The notes under the pieces were generated by a model, which saw only the letters and a list, made by a program, of their open reading frames with translations, was not told the DNA's origin and made no database searches. A stretch of DNA of 64,000 nt, taken from positions 9,664,501 through 9,728,500 of the forward strand of contig JANCRA010000010.1 in assembly GCA_024362935.1 (NCBI GenBank), written 5' to 3'. The translations under genes were made by a program, and so were the position numbers. Position 1 is the first letter of the stretch. Each line of letters opens with the position of its first letter. Shown here in pieces: positions 27,001-39,639 of this stretch. This stretch comes from Setophaga petechia. Taxonomy: Eukaryota; Chordata; Aves; Passeriformes; Parulidae.

Positions 27001-30000
27001 AGTGGTACAAGCACCTGTGAAATGGCTCTAATTAACTAAACAGGGCTTGTTGGCAGTTGAAAAAATAAATAAGCTTTTAACTGAGGAAAGAAGTTGAATC
27101 CAAACAATAATTGTCTGAGGAAAGAAAAAGCCTACCATGCAGTACATCCTTCTTGGTCTTTCATTTCTCACATTTATAAGGAGATGGGCTTTTCTTTCCT
27201 CATCTGGTGAAGAAGAAAATAATGTACATCTCATAAAGCAGATCTGTTTTTTTAACTGCATGTTAGAATTATCCAAATCATCTAACATGCTGTATAATTA
27301 ACAAGAAATTGAACTTATGGGTATAGCTGAGTATGTGTTACAAAAGAAGGAAAAAACCCTACCTGAAAACGTTCTGCTAAAGGTTGGATATAGCTTGTGT
27401 GAAGTTATAATTTTACACTAACTGCTACCAGTGGGCACCATAGTTTGGCCTAGGATTGCACACCAACTGCATATATATTCCATAATTACATATGGTTGCA
27501 CAGATTCTTCACATCAGCTCAACTGCTTCCCTCATGCTGCTGGATCACCCCACAGAGGAGGGGAGCAAGGCCTTTACTCTGTGTTTCACTGAAATTCAGT
27601 TTTACTTCAGCTAGAAATACATGTTCAAAATGGCTCGAGAAGTTTCACAAGCAAGAAACTAGACACCATGCCTTCTGCCCCATCTCTCAGAACCATCAGA
27701 TATAGTGGTTTCCCACTAAGAAGTCACTTCCAAGCACTTTGGCTCACTGGTTGGGCAGTGTAAGAGGCGTTTGTGTATACATTGGATTATATACAATCTT
27801 TGTCTGGCTAAGTCTTTTGCTTTTAAGCTTGTTAATCCTGGTATCTTTGGGTTCTGACTCACAAGTCAGATAGTTATCTTTGGATGTCTGCAGTGATTCC
27901 TGCTCTCTGGTGCCTGGACCACCCGCCTCTCCGAGCTCTCTCCCAAGGCCACCTTCCTCCCACTGCAGCAGGACTCAGCTGTGACTGCCCCACCATCCCC
28001 AAGGACCAGCTGTCCCTGTCACACCTCTGCAAGGAGGGAATGGCACCACCCAAACCAGCCCCAGCACAGTGCTCACCTGGAATGTGGGCAAAGCACACTG
28101 TGCTCTCTGCTCTTTAAAGTACTCACACTCAGTGAAGCTGAATTAATCTGAAATCTGGGCTAATGCTAGAAGGACTTCTCCTTGCCTCCTTTCCCAGAGG
28201 TTTCCTCAGCACTCACTCAGCCCCATCAAATGTAAGTCCCTTGTCTATTAGATCAGGCCTTGCCCTGTTCAGAAGCAGTCAGGGGTTTAGAGATAATTAC
28301 TGTTACAAATACAATTACACTCACGGAGGAATTCAGTCATACTGAGGTGTTAGCTACAGGGAAATATTTCAGGGCCTACAATTTAAAGTGCCCAGGTCCC
28401 TAAAGAGAGCCTTACATGCTGGTTAGAAGCTGTTTCAGTGCTAATGGGAAAGTGAGTAAGAAAATAGAGATTGCTGAAACATGGATGTGTGGCACAGAGT
28501 TTGAATGACCATGATGAACAATGTAAGGAGTGACAAGAGCAGAACTTTCTTTTGACACATGCTGCCTTGGGTTGCGTATGATGTGGAATTCTGTTTTCAT
28601 GATGATGGAATTTAGTAAGGATAACATTTTGTCTTGTAGTCCACTTTCTTGAAAGTGGACAACCCACTAGTTGTGAAGAGATGGACCAATATCACAAATT
28701 TGTGTGAAACATTAGAAACTGCCTCTGAGACCAGTTCACCATACAAAGTCAATCATTATTCTGTGGAAAAAAATACCCCACATTTTGGGGAGCTGACCTG
28801 TCCAAAAACCTTTTCTAAAAGCTGTCAGTGTTGACTTTGATTCCAGAAAATAATAGAAAGTTGTATATTATTATGCAAATCTTCCTACTCTTTTCTCTTG
28901 GTAATGGAATGATCACTAATACAAAGTCTTCTGTGTTCCTACTTGAAACAAGTCATCTCTAGTACTGACATTCAGCCTGGGAAAAATATATTAGCACTCT
29001 GACTAGTACCTAGGCAAGGCCCCTAGTACTAGTCTGTCCTTGAATTTTTGACTGCAAACTTTGTTTCAGCTCTTTATGTCATGGTTCTCTGTCACCTGTC
29101 GAACCATTATTATTTAACAGGCCTTTTTTATCCTCAGACAGTTCTTCACAGAATTTTACCATCTGGCTATCATGGCCTGTTTTTCTGCATGTCATCTGTT
29201 TTCAATTTAACAATTCTGGTTTGTGGTTTAGAAACTCTGTCTGTGACCTCTGTATCTTGAATATTCTCTTCAAGTCACCTTCTTCATTACTGTCCTTTAA
29301 TTCCTCCCATTTCTTCTGATCTCCTCTTATTATACCTGACTAAATAGATTTGTTTATTTTGGCCCTAGCCTAGCCTCTGATCTTGTGCTTATTTAATCCT
29401 TAATCCTCTTAACACCTCAATTGAGAGAGATACATTTTTCTTTTCAGGGCATCTGTTCTTCCTAAATTAATTCTTAACTAAAATAGTGTCTCAAGCAGCC
29501 ACTTAATATTTATATATTCCTCCTTCTTCAACATTAATATCATTCAAAATTTGTTATTCTTGCCAGTAATGCAGTGCTCAAGCAGTAGGTGGAAGACAGA
29601 GCTCAATTAAACCAGGGCTCCTCTGTAACATTTTCACTGCTCACATAAATGCAGCCACACACATGAGCTTAGGCTCTGACAGAATTTCTTCCAATATACA
29701 TTTTGCAGCTGGCAAGAGGAGATGCAGGGCTTTTCTTGGTTTGTATTTTATCCAACAGTAAACCAATGTCCAGGTCTCGCTCCATGGCTTGTGAAAAGGC
29801 AACAGTGAAGTCAACACTACTGAATTCCCAAATCCCTTCAGTACAAGACTCTGAAGGTCCCTGACCACCTTTGATAGACTTCCCTGTTACAAAAGGGATG
29901 AGCCACCCTTAATATTTCTTTATTACCCCTCTGTGAAGAATTAATTTCATTAAAATTGCATGTACACCTGCTGAAGTGCAACAAAGACTGAAGTAATGTG

Positions 30001-30095
30001 CATTGATTCACAGATTTATTGTACTTCTTCCACAAGACTGCTGATCAGGACAAAACATGGATCACTGATAGAGTGACTGGAGACAATAATTTAGC
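18021..30095. other. Long AT-rich noncoding stretch
   Basis: About 12 kb with no recognised gene or transposon. Small features are pyrimidine-rich tracts at about 24812-24860 and 26079-26215, T runs near 23567-23578 and 26549-26561, a short direct repeat at 26229-26257, and GC-richer patches at about 25160-25560 and 27890-28080. The longest open frame is 159 codons (25248-25727, plus), with no recognised domain. The part at about 22960-23060 has an enhancer-like, non-repetitive AT-rich look. Nothing else is supported. Confidence 0.55.
26229..26257 (+). repeat. 16-bp period direct repeat
   Basis: The string 'catcataattaat' occurs at 26229-26241 and again at 26245-26257. Each copy holds a TAATTA-type core. 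It may be a minor slippage product. Confidence 0.85.
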
Positions 30096-30115
30096 TTTTT
30101 TTTTTTTTTTTTTTT
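30096..30115 (+). repeat. T20 mononucleotide run
   Basis: Twenty consecutive T residues. No processed pseudogene body is apparent on either side. Avian CR1 elements do not end in poly(A), so this is best read as a simple repeat. Confidence 0.95.
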
Positions 30116-32479
30116 ACTAAATATAGCTTCTCTGGAAACCTTTCCTGTTTGCCTAATTGCTTTACTTTGAGACTGTCTGAGGTAGCTGTCAGCCTGTGTG
30201 GTGGGAGCATCACCCAGCACATCCCTGTCATCCTTTTGTTTTTCAGTTTTGCACTAGGGCACGAGGGTTTGTCATGAACTCACAGAAACACAGCAGATGC
30301 TGGGCATATTGATTCTGTGCTGCTCCTGGAGATGCCTCACACTGCTGACCTGGCTGGCTGAGCAAGCCCTCAGCCAGACCTTGGCACTTTGGTCTCTCCT
30401 ACAGAGAGCTGCTCTTAGCACCTTCTGCACTAACCAGTGCAACTCTCCAAGGGTGGCACTCTGAATATCTCCTACACCATCTGCTCCTGCCAGTGGAAAA
30501 CATTTCTTCATAAAAACTGGGCTGTGATGGCTGAAACATGGCTGTGCCATGGGCACAGGAAAGAACTGGATTTGTGTTTCAGCTATACATCTTCTTTAGC
30601 CTATCATAAACCCATTTCAACAACACGTCTTAAAAAAGAGACAAGAATAAAACCAGAGTCTTCCATATGTACCATTCTGGATGTTCTTCATTGCCACACA
30701 ACTCTTGTAGCAATATCACAGAAAACACCGATCAGTATTTCTTGTTCAATATCCCGTACAATGCACAAAATCCTTGCTGAAACTACTACTGAATACAACC
30801 CTGACAAAATGATGAAGCTGTCCAATTTACCTGTACTTGTCTTAGAAGTGTTTTTCAGGGAAAGGTGCTTAAGGGAATACTAACAATCCAGCTCTTATCA
30901 GACAGCAGATAAAAAGTCATTAAAACTTCTGTCTTTGACTACTCTGACCTTGGCGACTTTTCTCAGTTTTGGAACTTTTACCTGTTTTCCTATATTTTTG
31001 TCAGTTTTCCCATACAGTTTTTCAAACCCCCCTAATTCGTGACCCTTTGCTGACTACAGTGTCTCATGTATGAGAGGTCTTGGTTAAGAAGAAAAGGCAC
31101 AATTAAAATATTTGCTTTGCTTAATATATATGCTGGAAAAATCATTAAATTACTAGAGAAGAAAATACAACAGAAATGGTATTTAACAAAGATAGTTCCT
31201 GAAAATTCAAGATCATAATCTAACACTAAATTGCTTTGTTAGAGCAATACTTTTTTTTTTCAACATTCCTTTCCCTTTTTGACCACCTCAAGGTGCCTTC
31301 ATACAACAACAAACAAATGTTGTACATGGCTGAACATTTAAAGAACAATGCCTGAACTCAAAAATAGAAATTCTGTGTGATACATGACATAGGAAGAGTG
31401 TCACATTAATTTCTGTCTTCATGATGGACATGAAAGAATTTTACTTAGTTTACAAACACTTTCCATGTTTAGCTACAATATTAGTGATTAATAAAAGTTT
31501 GTGTTTCAAGCAGACAGAGATCTCTTTTTCTGCCTTGAATTAAAGCTGACTTCTAGAACGTGACTAATTTACATTTGCTAATGTGGTGGTAAAAAAACAT
31601 GCTCATCCACAGCTCAGTGAATGTGAGCAAACATGCCTTGCCATGCCTGGCCCCCATCAGGACTGTATTTGCAGACAAATTGAACTAGACAGACCCAGAC
31701 CTTGACTACAGCCTGGCAGAGGGACAGTATACAGACATATGTGGATAATTTTATTATTCCATCATCTGTGGCCTTGGTAATGGTGATGTAAAAGCAATGA
31801 TAAATCACATCTCTGTGTGAAATTGTCACTGTGCTGTCTCTTGACTGCTGTGGTTTTGGAGTAGGGCAGCATAAATCCATTGCTTCTGTACAGACCTAAT
31901 ATCTTTAGAAAGGAAAGGACAAAACTTGTCCTGAAAAGCTCCTGTTTCACACTTGAGTTGGCATTTGAGTTCTGTGAAAGAACACATTACTCAAAAAGGT
32001 GTGTACAGTTTGATTCTGCTTGGCTCTGTCATATAATATGAAACATATATGGGAAATATAAATGCTGCTGGTCTTCTCTAGCTCTGCTAATTCACAGTGA
32101 GCTGCTGGCACATTTCAGGTCTTCTACTTTGATTTAGGCTTTCCCTCTCCCCAAGAGAGCAATGATGCAGAGATACTTGTCTCTGGACCTTTGGAAATTA
32201 GCTGGAAACAAATACAGAAATGTGTCATTTCTATGCCTTTAAGAGAACAGAACCTCACATTTGTTCAGCTTTTCTAAAAGAGCTGTTGAAAAACTTGTGA
32301 TGGTTTCTCTGCTCTGACAACTGCTTCATAACTTCAAAAATATTATCTCTGTTCTCATCTCCTTATTAAGTAATTTTAACCACTTTGAAGACCTGGCAAA
32401 TTCACCTTATTAGTGAATAAAAAAAATCCCATGCATAGTTTTCACAGCTCAAATGTTTCTACATAAAAGCAAATATTTC
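30116..32479. other. Noncoding stretch, nothing assigned
   Basis: AT-rich sequence with a T run near 31250-31260. A 148-codon open frame lies at 30437-30883 on the plus strand, but its product has no recognised domain and no splice or promoter context. The part at about 31600-31900 is non-repetitive and could be regulatory; there is no firm evidence. Confidence 0.55.
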
Positions 32480-33080
32480 CTTCACAAAGATAATTTGCTA
32501 TCCAAACAAACATAATTAGAAGCAATCTGGTGAAATAACATTCACAGTCCAATTAGTGTAGAAGAAACTAAGAGAAAATACAAAACTAAATAGTACCTAA
32601 AATCTTTTCTGAGTGTTCTTGTCTGATTTATTCTAATTCATCCATTATCCAAATTTTAGACGTGAACAAGGCAATCTTGAAGTAATCTTGACATCCAAAG
32701 TAGAAACCAATTACTTCTCTTCCTTGAAAAATATAGTAAACAATTTTGCAGTGCATATGACTTAGTTTATCATTGGCCATGCTAATTGATATATACTTTA
32801 TCCTTGCCAGCTCAAAGGAAAAACATTACAAAAGTGAAAGATGCAGAAACAGCCCTCATTTGTATAAGTTATACACATGAATAAATGCACCAGTTTGCAA
32901 CAATAACAGATCCAACCCTCCGGAGAACATTGAGCATTTGTGAGCTGTTCAAGCACTCATTAGCTGTTGACATTCTTCAGAAATGAATAATTTATTTGAA
33001 TTTCGGAGCAGAGCACATGATCTAATAAAATAAACAAGTCATTGTCATCTGCAGGTACTGTGCCAGATACATGACTTAAG
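32480..33080. other. Candidate conserved noncoding block
   Basis: Non-repetitive AT-rich sequence of about 600 bases with recurrent homeodomain-like cores (for example 'ccaattagtg' and 'gctaattgat') and 'catttgtataagtta'-type strings. It has no long low-complexity runs and no transposon match. Composition resembles vertebrate enhancer-type conserved elements. This is inference only and needs alignment to other birds. Confidence 0.25.
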
Positions 33081-34534
33081 CTTTGGTGGAAGCACTGGTG
33101 CTATTTGCATAGAATCCTCGTTTGGTGCTAATGTTCAGAAAGCTCTGCTGACAGCTCTGGCCTCTGCTGGGAGATATGAATCTTCACCTGCTGCCTGCTC
33201 CCACCTGCTGCTGAGGTCTCTTGTAAACTTAAGGACAGTCCTTGGCTCCTCTGAAATAAAAAAAAAAAAAGAATCCTTCCATATATAAGTATCAACACCA
33301 GTCATTTAAAGCATAACTTGCAGCCTCAACCTTTTTTTCAGTGCTTACACGAGCAAGCTAGGCTGTGCCTTTTGTGAAAATAAATACGAGGGGAGTGATT
33401 TGTGATTGGTGCCTTCTGCTCTGCTCAGACTGAGGACAGGGGCTGCACACAGCATCCTGCTCCCAGCCAGCCCTCCTGGCTCAGCAGACTCCAGCTGGCA
33501 CGTTCTGTGCTTCGTGGTGAAGGGGAGTCCCACCCGAGAGGCAGCCACTCCTGTGTTTCAGTCCCGACCTCCAGAGACAGCCGGCTGGTCCTATGACGAG
33601 GACTTGGCAGACTTATCTTTAACACCATCACAGAAAACTGCATCAGCTCCCCCAGGCACATGACGTTTACTCAAATGCTTGTTATTTACCACACTCAAGG
33701 GTTTTGTTTTGCCCAAAGGACATGAACAGAGCACCAGCTAGAAGGAACATTTTAAAAGTTCATGGATTTGTAATAAAATTGCCGATTACACCAACTGTTA
33801 CACCATGGGAACTGACACAATGCATAATATCAAATTTAACTGACTTGCTAGTTGTCATACAAAAAAAAAGCACGAATTTTTAAATGTGCAAAGCATCAGC
33901 TCACAGAGCAGGAACTAATTAAGCATGCACTTATGAGTTATGATCTTATGAAACAAGAATTAATGAAACTTCAAAGTGTTACCTTTTGAAGTAAAAAGCT
34001 GGCAAAAACAGGTCCAGATAATTGCCCAACTACTCAGAGACAAGACCAAGTCTAGGCTCCAAGACTGGCTTAAAAATCCATCACCAACCTCTCCCATAGC
34101 CACAAGGAAGTGGACAATCAATCTGGACTAACTTCTGATAGTGGTGTTTAAGGACTTGCTCCCCAGCATATACATTTATATAATATGGACGACCTCCAGC
34201 AGGAAGCATGGAATACCATCATTTCGCCAAGAGGAAACAGCTGGGGGCTAAACTACACAAAGCTGTTCAGTCCTGTGTCTGCAAGAGAGTGTGTTGAAGT
34301 TAACAGAGAGAAGACAAATTCCTGATTTTGGCAGCTGGAGCTTTACAGCTTTGCTATCAGGAACTTCATAAACCAGTGTTTAGGAGTTTCTCTAGATAAG
34401 GTACCAAGGGAGTGACAAAACTGAGGGTTGGAGTGTCCAACTCCTGTTGCTTCCCTCCCTGCCTAGTGAAGAGTTAGTTAATACAAAGCAGGACAGCTAG
34501 AAAATGAAAATCAGGGACACATCCAGAAATAACA
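33081..34534. other. Noncoding stretch with one GC patch
   Basis: An A run of about 13 lies near 33250. A GC-richer patch lies at about 33420-33660 with overlapping short open frames on both strands. The rest is ordinary AT-rich sequence. No gene or repeat is recognised. Confidence 0.6.
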
Positions 34535-34640
34535 AATGGTCTGGTAGCTAAGGATGCGTGCCAGACGTGCAGAAGACTGCCTTGTAGGTCCTGGCTCTGA
34601 ACCAAGGCCACGCAAGGACTTGGGTTTGGTATCCAGCACT
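34535..34640 (+). mobile_element. Possible ancient tRNA-derived SINE (MIR-like)
   Basis: The stretch contains, in order, 'ggtagctaagga' (A-box-like), 'agaagactgcct', 'ggtcctggctctga' (in the B-box position) and 'aaggacttggg'. The order and spacing resemble the tRNA-related half and early core of MIR-type SINEs, which are old and present at low density in bird genomes. The match is degenerate and could be chance. It is not a functional tRNA gene: the arms do not pair and no intact B box is present. Confidence 0.3.
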
Positions 34641-37600
34641 TGTATCAGCAGGTTACAGAGGTCATACAAGGAACACTTGTATCTTCCATCAGCAAAAATA
34701 TTTTACTAGGCTAGAGAAACACTGCAAGAAATAACTGGGTTTGGAATTTTTCACAATTTGTCAGTATATGTTGTGCTACTTCAAAAAATCCATGGATGAG
34801 GCTATGTGGAACAGAGAAGTAATGTTGAGCTACTTTTTCAGTTCAGCCTTATCATCTCACCTGAACTTCCAAGTCTTCAGTAACAAATGAGAAACTGTCA
34901 TTTGCTACTGTTGAGACTCTCAAAATGTGTTTAATCCAAAGGATGCTGTTGCTGATTTTTTACTTTGACCACAAATTGCACTTCACAATAATCAGTTGCT
35001 ATCTGGCTTGCCAGACCATGAACAGAATGCCTGTAATAAAAAAATGGCTTATGCCCTGGTAAGAAAAATACAGCCACTCTCACATTCTAACTTCCAATTG
35101 CTTCAGAGTCACTTACATGAAATATAACGCTGTAACATTCAATATGTTCCCTCCACCAAAAGTTCAGACCATTACTGACTTTCACCAAAAGGACTTTAAA
35201 CCCTTGTGTCAGGGAAAGCCTTTATAGAAACTGTGTCAGACAAGGACTTGGTAGGAACTACAGGTTCTAGCCACTCTCACAAATGTCTCTATAAATGTGA
35301 ACACAGTTTGCATACTACCAGTTTTTAATATGTGCCTTGAGGAAGAACTTCTCAAGCTAACATATTAAATGCATTTTCTTCCTCCAGGTACTGTAGGAGA
35401 GCAATAAGTGACATTCCTAGCCTCTTAGGTGAAGTTTATGATTTTAATAGATCTCAGGTGGCCATATGTGAAGCATGAGCAACTTTGGGACTTCAGCCTG
35501 GGTTCATTTCACACAACTAGAAAATGGTACTGTGCAACAATATAGTTCAAACTTCCTAAAGTCTGCATACTGATTTTTAGATATAAAGAGATAATTTTCA
35601 ACATTTCATAGCTTGCTTATGTACCCCAAGTTGGGATTTAGAATATTTCATTGTTGACCTACTCTACTGTATCTTGTCTTGCACTTTACCTCTTGCTGTG
35701 TGAACTGCTGCCTCCCCACATTTCACACTGTGTATCATAAAGACTTTGAACCACATCTGAGATGTCTGGAGTTTTAGTCTCTCCCAAATGACTGTGATTT
35801 TAGCTTCTTCAACAGCTCTGGTTTTGATCTGATTTATTAGTACTTGTCCTTCCTATTTTTACTGTGCTATCAAAGAAGAAAATGGAAACTGTCATACAAA
35901 TTATTGTTCTCATACATATATTGGAAATCCAGATAAGGACACAGGATGCAGATTTAAAGCTTCTTCCTTTTATTTAAAAGTAGCAGGATTATTTTCATTA
36001 GAACATCTATTAAACTTTGCTCAACTTTTCGTAGATATGCTCTTGCCCTTTTTTCTTCAGATGGAAAAATATTTTCCAAGGACATTTGGATATATTTCAA
36101 ACATATCCATAACCATTGCACAGTCACAAAATATGCAGGATCATATCCTCAACTGGTGTAAACTGATGACAATCCATTTCTTTCAAAGCAAGCTTTGTGT
36201 AACCACCCTGGTTTTTGCCAGTTGTAGCTCAAAAACTATCTGCAAAACAACCACTTTGGAAATGTTTATGGCCTGGTTGATCATATTCCATCCTCTTTTG
36301 TTTATATCTAAAATATTTTGGACCAGATATATGATTAATTCAGTGGAAATTTTACCCTGGTTACTCACAAGTTTCTTTACAGTGGTTTGATTTCACTTCA
36401 GGGAGTTGAGAGATTGTGTTTACTGATGGAGGAGAACAAAACAGCAGCGATAAACTCCACTCTGACACTGCCGATGCACAGGAATGCTGCATTCCGCCCT
36501 GTCAGCATTGCACCACGCTCTCATACTTCTCCTCTCACAGCTTACCAGGGAGATTCAAGATTCCTGCAACTCCCAGAGTACTGAAATCTTCAAGACTGAG
36601 GCCAAAATCAAGTTATCACAGTAAACTTCAGTGAATTGCTACAGCTTTTCAAACTGTATTTATCGGTCAAGAGGAGGATTTGGTTTGTTTTTTCCTTCTT
36701 TGAAGCCTCAGAACATATACTTTTTAACAAGATATTATCTTCTAATTAGAAAAAAAGAAAAGGCTTTCTGGCCCTCAAATCTATGGTGTACAAAATAAAC
36801 ATACAAGCTTTCTTCTTTCATGTTTTCCAGACCAGACGTCTTTACACTCCTGGGAAGATGTACCTCCTGTTCCTGTCAAAGGGAGACAGTGAGGAGGGGC
36901 ACAGGGGAAGCTGGGGCTTTCAAAATTGGTTTATTGGGGGTTCAATTGTAGACTCTGTAATGCTGCCTTTGTTTCACACAGACATCAGGACTCAGGGATT
37001 CTTTCCTTCCACAGATTCCAAACCTCCCTTGTCCTCCCTAGCATTTCTGGGGCTATCAGAGCTTTCAGCTGCACAGAAGCTCTAGTGTGCAAAGCCAAGC
37101 ACCAACAAAACCCAGCTAGGTGGGGAAATCACTTTCATAAAGAGTGAGCTAGCTTGAACACAAGCTATTGTCCCAGCTTTTGGGAGTTGGCAGTGCTGGG
37201 GGTATTACATCGTTTGGCTCTGTCCAGGATTAAATTCTCTCCAGTTGCTGATTTTACAAATTCTCCTGGTCTCTACTGGAGATACCACTCAGTCTCATGC
37301 AGTTCCTACACCTCTGCACAGCTCTTCTGAACTCTGAAATGTTTAGAGTTTACTCCACAGTAAACTAAGCTCAATCCTGAAGGGGCTGACCAGCCAAGAA
37401 GCCAACATCAACAGCTTTTCACAGTTTGGTTGGCCCCAGGGTTGCCAAATATACCATAGCAGATATAAATCTGAGACATATAATATTATTGCAAAAAGAG
37501 AGCTAATTTTCTCAACATCTAATTGAATTCTCTAGTAGTTTCACTGAGAAGTGTTGTGCTGGTTTCATCTCAACATTTAATGAACACTGATTTTTTAAAG

Positions 37601-38462
37601 AAACTGTTTATTTGCATTAAGAATTTACTTCCCCACACTCCCTAAAGTATCAAAAGAAATTGAATGTTAGATTTATAATTAATGTGGTTTGGATTTTAAA
37701 AGAAATTTTTTACAGCAAAGAACATTTCCATAAATCATGTCCATGATTGAAAAAACATGGTCATAACTGAAGACAAAACTGCTTCATTTTGCATCTGTTT
37801 CACATATATAAATATATCAGGTTTACTTAGAACACACTGATAAAGATGAGGAAGAATAGAAGAAAATTATAAAAATAGCCTTGGTTGTATATGTACCTCC
37901 TTTATTGTAATTCTTTCTGATACTCTTGTAACCACTCATTTCTTTTCTTGCCTGGTTTAGTCAATTAAGTTATTAAAAAGTTAAAAGAAAAACAACTTCT
38001 ATGGATGGACTTAAGCTCTTAGTTCAACCCTAGAAAAAAGCTGGCACATGCAATGTGTCATTGCCTTATTTTCTTCTGACCATTTCAGAGATACTAGCCC
38101 TAAATGAGCTCATAGCAGAACAGATTTCTTTCTGCTCACACCAAGTGTGGTGCTGTTGGGGGCTGTGACTTCAGGATCAGAGTTGGAAGGGCACTGCCAG
38201 TTTGCCCCATGAGAGAATCTGCCCATGCTCCCACAAGGTAGCAGAAGTGAAGTGAAGCAGTTTGCCAACAGAACCACTTATCGAACGCAACGTCCTACTT
38301 GTAGCATTATTCCATAGCATAACACGTCTTCCAAATAAATAACTTTGCTGCCTAGTTAGCCAACAATCTGCTGTTAATAAAAAAAGGAACACTAATATGT
38401 TTCTTCTAATATTTTTAATTAAAATATACATCTTAAATATATTTGACTTCTTTTTACCACAG
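34641..38462. other. Noncoding stretch, nothing firm
   Basis: AT-rich sequence without a recognised gene. A 117-codon open frame at 36037-36390 (plus) has no recognised domain. At about 38175-38230 the string 'gagttggaagggcactgcc' recalls a very degraded CR1 end, but the flanking ATTCTATG-type terminus is missing. Nothing else is assigned. Confidence 0.55.
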
Positions 38463-38571
38463 CAGTTTGGCATGAAGCATCAGAGAGAGCAAGAGTATAC
38501 AGCAAAAATAAAGTGTTTAACCTACCACCATCTTAATGGGAAAACATATGAAGCAAATTATTTAAACAGAG
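38463..38571 (+). other. Best exon-like segment in the window (unconfirmed)
   Basis: A pyrimidine-rich acceptor ('gacttctttttaccacag') ends at 38462. It precedes 109 bases that are open in one frame and end at 'cagag|gtaagc', a near-consensus vertebrate donor. The other two frames contain stops. The implied peptide of about 36 residues is lysine- and glutamine-rich and unrecognised. If real it would add 109 bases (not a multiple of three) to a transcript, coding or noncoding. An equally scored pair could arise by chance in a window this size. Confidence 0.22.
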
Positions 38572-39639
38572 GTAAGCAATGTGCTACATAATTCTTTTCT
38601 CCTAACAAGTGTGTAGCTGATGTGGCTAATGTGAAGTCTACGTCCTTCACACATAAAGTCCCTTTAAAGTTATTTCTAGTCTCTTTCCATTTATAGTGAA
38701 ATCTCTTTCTGTTTATTTCGGACTTAAGGTTTTAACTCTGTGCTTAAAAAAATAAGCATTTCTTATTTTTTACAGCTTATTTTAGGAACAATACATTGTT
38801 TAAGAAAAAAACCCATCTGCTTGTGAGAAATTTCTGCCAAAAGATATCCTGTCCTTCCGTGGTAAAGTATATTTCTTTTTATGATACACCCATTTATAAA
38901 TTAACGGGGTGGGAATCTTTAAACATTTTCAAGAAATGGTAGGTAAGGGAGCTAAGTAAAACTATAACTAAGTTTTCAATTGTTTAGGTAAATTTGTAAT
39001 CAGTTTGAAGCTCAAAGGGATCTAAAAGAGCCTCCCTTACACTACTCCCCAGTCCAGCCTCCAGAGGCTCCCACAGCCAGCGCGTGGCAGCCGCATTATT
39101 GCTTTGTGCTTCCTTTTTATTTTAGTTGGCGTTTATTTACTTGCTGAGGGCAAGGTATCTTCCAAACTAAGGCAAACCACACTTTCAGAGGCACAGGGAG
39201 CAAGAAGCGATACAATTTGTGCTGATGAAATGGAAAGCGGATTGTGTTCCCCCACAGCCCCGGCAGCCGCTCCTCTGCCTGCCCACAGGGCCGCGACATG
39301 GCTGCCCGGGCCAGGCCTTGCTGCAGGCCCGGCTGCCAGGCCACGTGGCATCAGCAAGCACCAACATGTGGGAATATTGTGTCCCTCTGGGATCAGCTGT
39401 CCCCCCACCCATTCCAAAGTCCTGACTGACATCTGAAGGGGCTTTACAGGTCCTGGGCTCTCCCCACAGGCTGAAGCTGGGCTGTGAGTAGTGCACAACC
39501 AAGGCTGTGCTCCAAGGGGCTTCATGGCCAAAAAAGCATCAGAGCAGCAGGGAAGGACCTGGCCCTACTCCCCTCCCAGGGCCTGGAAGCACCGAGCCAA
39601 GAGTCAAAATGGAACTGCCCTTGCTGGTGCTACTGGGGG
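38572..39639. other. AT-rich to GC-rich transition before the minisatellite
   Basis: The first 450 bases are AT-rich and featureless. From about 39040 the GC content rises sharply and stays high into the tandem array. The GC-rich part keeps overlapping open frames on both strands with no recognised product. Confidence 0.6.

Noticed and set aside
30437..30883. 148-codon plus-strand open frame
   Set aside because: No domain, splice context or codon pattern sets it apart from chance frames of similar length in the window.
38170..38230. CR1 tail on the minus strand
   Set aside because: Only 'gagttggaaggg' resembles CR1. The terminal repeat and the rest of the tail are absent.
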